Below are positions 51,701-57,973 of a stretch of 57,973 bases of DNA, piece by piece. A model generated the notes under the pieces. That model worked only from the letters and a program-made list of their open reading frames with translations, had not been told where the DNA came from and did no database searches. Positions within the stretch are counted from its first letter, which is position 1; each line of letters starts with the position of its first letter. Origin of the DNA: Aquiluna sp. (lineage in GTDB: Bacteria > Actinomycetota > Actinomycetes > Actinomycetales > Microbacteriaceae); contig JAOHCW010000006.1 in NCBI GenBank assembly GCA_028095925.1, forward strand, positions 1 to 57,973, read 5' to 3'. The translations under genes and the position numbers were made by a program.

Positions 51701-52647
51701 TTCTTCTTCTTTTTCTTTGCGCGATTCTTACTTACCGGCTGCTGGCGCTGGCGGGTCTCCGGTGTTTGGTCTTCAGGTGACTCGTCAGAGTCTTCACTTG
51801 AGGAAATCGAAGGCAATACGTCAATTGGCTTGCCCTTCTTGGCTAGACGCTCCTGGCGCTCTTTATAGGCCTGGGAACCTGGGGTTGGCATGTTGCGGAT
51901 CACCACAAACTGCTGCCCCATGGTCCAGAAGTTTGAAACTAGCCAGTAGGTCATAACGCCCAGTGGGAAGGTGAGGCCGGAGACCAGGAAGACCAGGGGA
52001 AGCACATAGAGCAGGATCTTCTGAGTCTGCATGAACTGGCTGTTCTGAACATCCGGGTTCTGGTTCTTCGTCATGATCTGCCTCTGAGTGATGAACTGCG
52101 ATGCAGACATCAAAACGATCATGATTCCGGCAATGATCTTGACGTTGATGGCGTCGCTACCGAAGAAGGTGTCTGAGAGCATGGCGCCAAAGATCTCGGC
52201 CTGCGAGAAGGAGAGCGCTAGATTCGCGTCCAAAAGGCCCACGCCCGCGTTGTTCCGCTGGGCGTCATTCAGCACGAAGAAGAGGCCCATAAAAATTGGC
52301 ATCTGCAACAAAAGCGGAAGACAGGAGCTAAACGGGCTGGAGCCGGTGCGCTTATATAGGTCCATTTGCTCGCGAGCAAACTTCTCACGAGACTCACGGT
52401 CGTTTTTACCCTTGTATTTCTTCTGGAGCTTCATCAGCTCAGGCTGGACAAGCATCATGTTGCGCTGGCTCTTGATCTGCCTGACAAAGACAGGAATCAA
52501 GGCCGCCCTGACAACAAGCACTAGCCCAACGATCGACAACACCCAAGAGAGGCCGGAATCGAATCCGAGTCCGATAGCGCTGAACCCAGTGTGGAAAGAC
52601 ACCAGAATTAGCTCGATGAGCCACTTGATTGGCCACAGAAGATCCAC
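51697..52647 (-). CDS. yidC: membrane protein insertase YidC
   Basis: Oxa1/YidC insertase, 316 residues, five helices; the cytoplasmic coiled-coil loop (LQKKYKGKNDRESREKFAREQMDLYKRTG region) and the SSPFSSCLPLLLQMPIFMGLF segment are conserved. The C-terminal tail from about 270 is hydrophilic and ends in Lys (KNRAKKKKKK), consistent with ribosome binding. Start shares one base with the yidD stop. Confidence 0.95.
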   Translation of the reverse strand: MDLLWPIKWLIELILVSFHTGFSAIGLGFDSGLSWVLSIVGLVLVVRAALIPVFVRQIKSQRNMMLVQPELMKLQKKYKGKNDRESREKFAREQMDLYKRTGSSPFSSCLPLLLQMPIFMGLFFVLNDAQRNNAGVGLLDANLALSFSQAEIFGAMLSDTFFGSDAINVKIIAGIMIVLMSASQFITQRQIMTKNQNPDVQNSQFMQTQKILLYVLPLVFLVSGLTFPLGVMTYWLVSNFWTMGQQFVVIRNMPTPGSQAYKERQERLAKKGKPIDVLPSISSSEDSDESPEDQTPETRQRQQPVSKNRAKKKKKK

Positions 52648-52958
52648 TAGCTACCTCGATTGCTTGAGAGTTTGGGTCCTACAAATCCTAGTCTGCCAAC
52701 GCTGATCCATTTTGGGCCCTCGGCTACATCGTCAACGCCACCTGAGGACCATGGGTTGCACCGCAGGATTCTCCATGCAGTCATCGGCACACCCCTGATA
52801 ACCCCAAAGCGCTGTATTGCCGTGAGTCCATAGCTTGAGCAAGAGGGGTAGTAGCGGCAAACGTTGCCATAGAGCGGAGAGATCAGCTTGCGCCAGAGCA
52901 AGACAGGCGCAATCAGAAGATTTCTTGGAATAAGCACCAGCATCTGCAAATAGCTCAT
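52647..52958 (-). CDS. yidD: membrane protein insertion efficiency factor YidD
   Basis: 103 residues with the family signature YYPSCSSYGLTAI and the CNPWSSGGVDDV motif near the C-terminus. An amphipathic N-terminal helix precedes. Between rnpA (4-nt overlap) and yidC. Confidence 0.94.
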   Translation of the reverse strand: MSYLQMLVLIPRNLLIAPVLLWRKLISPLYGNVCRYYPSCSSYGLTAIQRFGVIRGVPMTAWRILRCNPWSSGGVDDVAEGPKWISVGRLGFVGPKLSSNRGS

Positions 52959-53275
52959 GAGGCTCGCTGTATGAGATCCGCTATATCTGCGGCAAGCACC
53001 TGGTAGCTGGCGGTTGCAGCTGCGGGCTTGACCCGCACCGCAGCCTTGATCTTGGATGGCCTAGCTTCCAGGCCGGAGAGAATTGACCTGATTCTTCGCT
53101 TGACTAAATTTCGTTCAACAGCCGAGCCGACAGCCTTGGAAACGATAATTGCGAACTGATTGGTTTCGCTGGGTAGGAAGTGAAGTGTCGCCGACGAATT
53201 TCCAACCCTTTTACCCGCAGAGACGACCTCTCGGATTTCTCGGCTTGAGCGCAAGCGATTCTCGCGCGGCAACAA
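52955..53275 (-). CDS. rnpA: ribonuclease P protein component
   Basis: Protein subunit of RNase P. About 106 residues from TTG at 53275, where the family N-terminus (LPRENRLRSSREIREVV) begins; the frame is open further, to 53335 within rpmH, so a longer overlapping product is possible. The RNR motif region AVERNLVKRRIRSIL is conserved. The start is the uncertain part: no SD is seen. Confidence 0.9.
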   Translation of the reverse strand: MLPRENRLRSSREIREVVSAGKRVGNSSATLHFLPSETNQFAIIVSKAVGSAVERNLVKRRIRSILSGLEARPSKIKAAVRVKPAAATASYQVLAADIADLIQRAS

Positions 53276-53282
53276 GGGCTGC

Positions 53283-53420
53283 TTAGGCGCTGAGCTCTGT
53301 GCGTCCCTTACGACGGCGAGCGGCCATGATGGCACGTCCGGCGCGGGTGCGCATGCGGGCGCGGAAACCGTGGTTCTTTGCGCGACGACGGTTGTTAGGC
53401 TGAAATGTGCGCTTGCTCAC
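53283..53420 (-). CDS. rpmH: 50S ribosomal protein bL34
   Basis: 45 residues, [20 protein letters not shown]... ending GRTELSA. Start is GTG at 53420 with CAGGAG upstream. Missed by length filters. Transcribed from a strong promoter (TTGACT-17-TAAATT) away from dnaA. Confidence 0.96.
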   Translation of the reverse strand: MSKRTFQPNNRRRAKNHGFRARMRTRAGRAIMAARRRKGRTELSA

Positions 53421-53726
53421 TTAGATAACTCCTGAAAATTATGGGCACCTGGCCCTAGATAACCTCAATAATTTACGCTGAATTCTTGGCGGAGTCAAGA
53501 ATTGATCCCGAATATCGAGGCTTATTTTTTCCCTATTACCTTTAGCCAGAAATATCGTTAGCGACACGCCGATTCGATTTGCTTAAATCAGAACTCTTCT
53601 GTTGAATGTTGCAATCGACTTTGTGGGGTTAGTTTCCACAAGTTTTCCACAGAGATATAAAGTTTTTCCACAACGTCGTGGACCTGTGTAAAACTCTGTG
53701 GATAACTTGTATTTGAGGGAGAAGAG
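53421..53726. promoter_or_regulatory. rpmH-dnaA intergenic region
   Basis: 306 bp with both divergent promoters. rpmH: TTGACT (53498-53493), 17-bp spacer, TAAATT (53475-53470). dnaA: -10 TAACTT (53703-53708), overlapping a perfect DnaA box TGTGGATAA (53697-53705), which predicts DnaA autorepression. Imperfect boxes: GTTTCCACA (53632), TTTTCCACA (53643 and 53664). No ORF looks real here. Confidence 0.75.
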
Positions 53727-55118
53727 ATGGCAGATATTGCTCTGGCAAGTTCCTGGCAAAATCTCATCTCGAAAGTAGCCTCCCACCCCGACGTAACCCC
53801 GCATCTAAAGGGCCACCTAGATCTGGCAGTGCCCAAGGGTGTTCTAGATGACACCCTCTACATCGAAGTACCCAACGAGACCACCCGCTCCATGCTTCAG
53901 GTGCGGCTTCGCGAACAGATTCTTGGTGCGCTTTCCGAACTCGGCGACCTAGGTGGACCAACGAGCTTTGTCGCAATCACCAATGAAGAGCTTCAGGGGC
54001 CGGTTTCGGTAGAGGTAGCAATTGAGCCGGAGCCCGTCCCGTTCGAAGATCGCGATCCTGCAACCGGACCCGTTGTTACCAGCGGCGACTCAAGGCTGAA
54101 CCCGAAGTACAGCTTCGACAGCTTCGTAACCGGCGGTTCGAATCGATTTGCCCACGCTGCGGCCTTTGCGGTTGCTGAGGCGCCGGCAGAGGCCTACAAC
54201 CCGCTCTTTATCTATGGTTCCAGCGGGCTTGGAAAGACGCACCTCCTTCACGCAATCGGACACTACGCGATCCACCTAAAGCCGCGGATCAAGGTTCGTT
54301 ATGTCTCCTCCGAAGAGTTCACTAATGACTTCATCAATGCGATCCAAAACAACAAGACGGCAGAGTTTCAGGCTCAATATCGTGATGTAGACATTTTGTT
54401 AGTGGACGACATTCAGTTCCTGCAGGGCAAAGACCAGACCCAGGAAGCCTTCTTCCACACTTTTAACACCCTGCACGACCATAACAAGCAGGTGGTTATT
54501 ACCTCAGACCTCAGACCTAAGCAGTTGGAGGGATTCGAGGAGCGGATGCTCTCCCGTTTTGAGTGGGGCCTAATCACAGACATCCAAGCCCCTGAGTTTG
54601 AGACCCGTGTTGCGATTTTGCGTAAAAAGGCTGCTATCGAGCGAATTGAGGTCCCCGACGAGGTAATCGAATACATGGCAACTCGCATCTCCTCAAACAT
54701 CCGGGAGCTGGAGGGAACACTGATTCGGGTGACAGCCTTTGCAAACCTCAATCGCTCACCGATTGACATGGATCTGGTCCAGGTGGTTCTAAAGGACACC
54801 ATCGCAATCGCTGAGGGAGCAAACATATCGCCGCTCTCGATAATCTCCGCAACCGCTGAATACTACAAACTCAGCGCAGACGAGATAACCGGATCCGGGA
54901 GGCAGCAGGCCGTTGCCCTGGCGCGACAAATAGCAATGCACATTTGTAGAGAGCTAACGGATTTGTCGCTTCCAAAAATCGGAGCCCACTTTGGAAACCG
55001 CGATCACACAACGGTGATGTATGCGACGAAGAAAATAAGCGCTCAGATGCGTGAGAGACGCTATATCTACAACCAGGTGTCAGAAATCATCCAGAAGATT
55101 AAAGATTCTCACAAATAA
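53727..55118 (+). CDS. dnaA: chromosomal replication initiator DnaA
   Basis: 463 residues. Domain I about 1-80, a short domain II linker (about 81-115), AAA+ domain III with [13 protein letters not shown] and [22 protein letters not shown], and domain IV with the DNA-binding signature [26 protein letters not shown] precedes the ATG. Domain II is much shorter than in Streptomyces, consistent with a small genome. Confidence 0.98.
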   Translation: MADIALASSWQNLISKVASHPDVTPHLKGHLDLAVPKGVLDDTLYIEVPNETTRSMLQVRLREQILGALSELGDLGGPTSFVAITNEELQGPVSVEVAIEPEPVPFEDRDPATGPVVTSGDSRLNPKYSFDSFVTGGSNRFAHAAAFAVAEAPAEAYNPLFIYGSSGLGKTHLLHAIGHYAIHLKPRIKVRYVSSEEFTNDFINAIQNNKTAEFQAQYRDVDILLVDDIQFLQGKDQTQEAFFHTFNTLHDHNKQVVITSDLRPKQLEGFEERMLSRFEWGLITDIQAPEFETRVAILRKKAAIERIEVPDEVIEYMATRISSNIRELEGTLIRVTAFANLNRSPIDMDLVQVVLKDTIAIAEGANISPLSIISATAEYYKLSADEITGSGRQQAVALARQIAMHICRELTDLSLPKIGAHFGNRDHTTVMYATKKISAQMRERRYIYNQVSEIIQKIKDSHK

Positions 55119-55438
55119 TCTGTGGATAACTTCCCTGTTTTTTGTGTAAAAAAGCCCTAAACACACCAAAAAGAAGGCTCAAGACTCTCAAAGAGTGGAA
55201 ACTATCAACAGGTGACCAAGTTATCCACAGACTTATTCACAGCTGTGTAAACAACTTACATCGATGTAGTTTTCAGTATCTGCTTGGTGTTCAGGGAGTT
55301 ATCCCATATTCCACAGCTGGTTATTGTTTTGAATAATTAGACATAGAAAATTGGGAAAACTGGGGATCCAAACAAAATGTGAAGATGTTGGCTCGCTGTG
55401 CCAAGATAAAACCCCTCAAACTTATTCGAAAGCTAAAG
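55119..55438. other. dnaA-dnaN intergenic region, candidate oriC
   Basis: 320 bp of AT-rich DNA without a believable ORF. DnaA boxes: TGTGGATAA (55122), TTATCCACA (55221), TTATTCACA (55233), TTATCCCAT (55299). AT-rich stretches at 55136-55156 (inverted T/A runs around GTGT) and 55318-55358 could be unwinding elements. Leading-strand gene orientation on both sides fits an origin here. Confidence 0.75.
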
Positions 55439-56560
55439 ATGAAATTTCAAGCAGATCGCGAAGTTCTAAGTGATGCAGTCTCTTTTCTAGTAAGAATGCT
55501 TTCCCCCCGGCCTCAGCTGCCTCAGCTTTCAGGGGTGGTTGTAGATGCAACCGATGGTTCGATAACGCTTTCGATTTTTGATTACGAAGTAGTTGCAAGG
55601 GTTTCAATCGCAGGATCTGTAGAGAAGCCTGGGAAAACCCTTGTCCAGGCGAGGCTGTTAGCTGAAATTGTTTCTAAGCTCCCGAGTGATTCAGTCTCGG
55701 TTGAGCTAGTTGAATCCAGGGTTTCAATCAACTCAGGGAGCAGCAAGTTCTCACTTTCTGCAATGAGCATGGCTGAATACCCACAAACCCCAGAGGTACC
55801 AAGTGGATCAGGAACAGTAAAGGCCGAGGAATTCTCCGATGCAGTAGCGGAGGTTTCGATCGCAGCGAGCCGCGAAGAAGTCACCCCTGTTCTCACCGCG
55901 GTAATGGTTTCCAGTAAAGCCAAGGAGCTCTCTCTTGTGGCAACTGACAGGTTTAGGGTCGCGGTCAAAACCGTTCCATGGAACAGCAAGTCCTCCGAAA
56001 CCGAAGTGCTAATTCCGGCCCGAGTGCTATCTGAAATTGCCAAGACCTTCTCTGGAAGTGGAGACGTTGAAATAGGAATTGGCTCCAGCGAAAAAGAGAT
56101 GGTTGGTTTCACATCGGGAAACAAGATGGTCGCAACATCAACAATCAAAGGTAAATACCCCGCTGTCTTGCAGCTTTTCCCTTCCGACACCCCACACTTC
56201 GCCGTTCTAAACACAGGTGACCTGTCGGATGCAACCAAGCGCGTTAGCTTGGTTGTTGATAGGGATAAGCCGATCAGGTTTAGTTTCGGCAGCGCAGAAC
56301 TAAACCTCGAATCTATTGGCTCCGATGTTGCCGATGCCTCGGAGCAGGTAAGTTGCTCCCTCACCGGAGAAGACACCGTCGTTTCTCTAAAGCCACAGTT
56401 TTTGATTGACGCACTGAGCTCTGTTGAGGCTGAAATGGTCCAGATCGGCTTCACTTCAAACCCAAACAACCCAAACAAGCCGGGGCCTGTCTTGATAACC
56501 CCCGTTGGATCCAACAACAGCTACAAGTACCTACTTCAGCCCAACCTGCTCGTTTCTTAG
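55439..56560 (+). CDS. dnaN: DNA polymerase III beta sliding clamp
   Basis: 373 residues from the ATG at 55439 (MKFQADREVLSDAVSFLVRML); the frame is open another 60 bases but without homology. Three clamp repeats are visible, and the C-terminus ends GSNNSYKYLLQPNLLVS, similar to the usual YLLMPVRL type. Between dnaA and recF. Confidence 0.97.
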   Translation: MKFQADREVLSDAVSFLVRMLSPRPQLPQLSGVVVDATDGSITLSIFDYEVVARVSIAGSVEKPGKTLVQARLLAEIVSKLPSDSVSVELVESRVSINSGSSKFSLSAMSMAEYPQTPEVPSGSGTVKAEEFSDAVAEVSIAASREEVTPVLTAVMVSSKAKELSLVATDRFRVAVKTVPWNSKSSETEVLIPARVLSEIAKTFSGSGDVEIGIGSSEKEMVGFTSGNKMVATSTIKGKYPAVLQLFPSDTPHFAVLNTGDLSDATKRVSLVVDRDKPIRFSFGSAELNLESIGSDVADASEQVSCSLTGEDTVVSLKPQFLIDALSSVEAEMVQIGFTSNPNNPNKPGPVLITPVGSNNSYKYLLQPNLLVS

Positions 56561-56573
56561 TCGGTAGGTAACT

Positions 56574-57692
56574 TTGTGGGTTTCTGAGCTACAACTAGCG
56601 AGCTTTAGGAATTACCAAAGCCTACAAACTAAGTTTTCCGAGGGCCGCAACCTTATTTATGGCCCAAATGGCGAGGGTAAAACCAATCTTGTTGAGGCAA
56701 TTGGATATCTTTCGAGCCTCTCCTCCCACCGGCTCGGGAGCCAAAAGTCTCTTGTAAGAGAGGGAGACCCATCAGCGCAGCTATCGGCCACCGTCAAAAG
56801 TGGAGATAGAGAACTGGCGGTTGGTGTCGAGATAAATACCAGCTCGGCCAACAAGTTCTTTATCAATGGTTCCCCCAGGCAACGAGCGTCCGAGATTCTT
56901 GGGAACCTCGCGGCCGTTGTCTTTGCGCCGGAGGATCTCGATGTTGTTAGGCGCGACCCAGCGGACCGCAGGGGTTTTCTAGACCAGACGGCAGCGCTGC
57001 TGAAGCCTCGAATTGGGCAGCTGAGGCTTGATTATGACCGGGTTCTAAAACAGCGCAACGCTTTGCTGAAAAGCTCCAGAGGGGTGAAGAATCCAGATCT
57101 GAGCACCCTTGACATTTGGGACGACCAGCTTGTGGAGCTGGGTAGTCAGATAACCCAGGCTCGCTTCGAGCTGTTGGGGCTTCTTGGACCAACACTGCAG
57201 TCTTTTTACTCAGAGCTATCTGGTTCAACCGAAACAATTGAGCTGCAACTCGTTTCCCTTTCAGCCCAGGACGATCTAGCCGAAATAGACAAAGACCACA
57301 TAGCATCTCAGCTTCGTGAAAACCTGCAGCGCAACAGGGCACAAGAGCTTGAGCGAGGCATCACCCTCTTTGGCCCCCACCGTGACGAGCTTCTCATTAC
57401 GAAGGCAGGCCTGTTGGCTAGGTCTCATGCATCTCAGGGCGAGGCGTGGTCGTTGGCGCTGGGTTTGAAGCTGGCGGTCGCAGCCGAACTGAAAGACCGC
57501 CCGGGCGGTGACCCTGTGGTAATTCTTGACGATGTGTTTGCCGTGCTGGACCCCGGTAGGCGAGCGAGACTGGTGGAGTTTGTGAAGGGGTTCCAACAGG
57601 TGCTCGTGACCGCCGCCGATCCGGCTGCGACCCCGGAGCTGAGCTGGGACGCCAAGTTTTCGGTAAGCCGAGGCGAGGTGACGCGTGATTAA
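56574..57692 (+). CDS. recF: DNA replication and repair protein RecF
   Basis: SMC-like ATPase loading RecA at gaps. 372 residues: LQLASFRNYQSL start, Walker A GPNGEGKTN, signature region SQGEAWSLALGLKLAVA and Walker B VVILDDVFAVLD. Start is TTG at 56574, 13 bases after the dnaN stop, with GGTAGG as a weak SD. No gnd or other gene intervenes between dnaN and recF. Confidence 0.95.
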   Translation: MWVSELQLASFRNYQSLQTKFSEGRNLIYGPNGEGKTNLVEAIGYLSSLSSHRLGSQKSLVREGDPSAQLSATVKSGDRELAVGVEINTSSANKFFINGSPRQRASEILGNLAAVVFAPEDLDVVRRDPADRRGFLDQTAALLKPRIGQLRLDYDRVLKQRNALLKSSRGVKNPDLSTLDIWDDQLVELGSQITQARFELLGLLGPTLQSFYSELSGSTETIELQLVSLSAQDDLAEIDKDHIASQLRENLQRNRAQELERGITLFGPHRDELLITKAGLLARSHASQGEAWSLALGLKLAVAAELKDRPGGDPVVILDDVFAVLDPGRRARLVEFVKGFQQVLVTAADPAATPELSWDAKFSVSRGEVTRD

Positions 57693-57973
57693 CTTCGAAT
57701 CGGCTGACCGCTTCTACAAAGATTTTGTGTCGGGTTTAGGTAGAAAGACCCGTGATCAAAAAAGACGCGAGGGTAAATCTCGCGGCTCACAGCCTTTTGA
57801 AAAAGGGCGGGAACCAGTCAGGGCCTCTTCCTCCATCGAAGAGTTGATGACCGAGCATGACTGGTTGGGCAGGGTTGAAAAGGAAGCGCTTTTTCTTGAC
57901 TGGGAGCGTCTCGTCGGTAGCGACAACGCGGCCGCATCACAGCCGGTATCCCTCGAGGGCTCGCTAATGACTA
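57685..57973 (+). CDS. DUF721 family protein (DciA-like), 3' end outside window
   Basis: At least 96 residues from GTG at 57685, overlapping the recF stop by eight bases. Basic N-terminal half (RKTRDQKRREGKSRG), then the DUF721 pattern W..LVG...A..S.PVSLEGSL. DUF721 proteins related to DciA load or recruit the replicative helicase DnaB; this is known for other bacteria and inferred here. The gene runs off the window. Confidence 0.82.
   Translation, partial: MINFESADRFYKDFVSGLGRKTRDQKRREGKSRGSQPFEKGREPVRASSSIEELMTEHDWLGRVEKEALFLDWERLVGSDNAAASQPVSLEGSLMT

Noticed and set aside
54136..54144. GGTTCGAAT, resembling a tRNA T-loop
   Set aside because: It lies inside dnaA coding sequence and no acceptor or anticodon stem can be formed around it.
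55582..56517. 311-codon open frame on the minus strand
   Set aside because: Antisense to dnaN, composition-driven (Ser/Thr-rich), with no initiation signal.

Overview
The window is a contiguous, very gene-dense chromosomal segment of moderate G+C from an actinobacterium, most likely a streamlined Microbacteriaceae member (compare the small freshwater Rhodoluna/Aquiluna-type genomes; this placement is inference). The evidence is an HspR-controlled dnaK-grpE-dnaJ-hspR-clpB operon with HAIR-type operators, the actinobacterial order nudix-(short DUF6049-like)-murJ-trxB-trxA-aminotransferase-ddl-parB-parA-rsmG-jag-yidC-yidD-rnpA-rpmH-dnaA-dnaN-recF-DUF721, Cys-poor bL33/bL28/uS14 proteins, and many apparently leaderless genes with a TANNNT -10 box just before the start codon. 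I see no rRNA, tRNA, insertion sequence, prophage or CRISPR array.

Layout. 1-4.8 kb: membrane proteins, a hydrolase cut by the window edge, a BtuE-like peroxidase, MutT, a TM2 protein and a K+ channel. 4.8-9.5 kb: purA, a SpoU rRNA/tRNA methyltransferase, a VapBC-type toxin-antitoxin pair, an MFS exporter and pyrE. 9.5-17 kb: DNA repair (xth, alkD-like) and the heat-shock operon, whose ClpB lacks the N domain. 17-24.7 kb: MFS transporter, a BlaI/M56-peptidase pair, dcd, an MMPL exporter, a DUF2834-esterase fusion and a Pif1-like helicase. 24.7-31.6 kb: a CopD-CtaG fusion, an ICMT-like methyltransferase, the HU gene, rpmB-rpmG-rpsN and the zinc uptake operon znuA-znuC-znuB-zur with a Zur box. 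31.6-35 kb: a branched-chain 2-oxoacid dehydrogenase operon. 35-42.5 kb: purB, dnaB, the rpsF-ssb-rpsR-rplI operon and the CCA-adding enzyme. 42.5-48.6 kb: murJ, thioredoxin system, aminotransferase, ddl. 48.6-58 kb: the partition/origin region with two parS sites, dnaA and candidate oriC.

Recurrent features go beyond the individual genes. (i) Sixteen gene starts have TANNNT exactly 12 or 13 nt upstream of the start codon, as expected for leaderless mRNAs. (ii) In four cases the TAG stop of the upstream gene forms the first three bases of that -10 box, followed by a constant 9-nt gap. (iii) All seven convergent gene pairs overlap at their 3' ends, three of them by a shared CTAG in which both stops are read. 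(iv) A cluster of four perfect and three near-perfect DnaA boxes lies upstream of dnaB, 14 kb from dnaA, and is denser than the boxes around dnaA itself. Clear intrinsic terminators occur only after the HU, rpsN and rplI genes.
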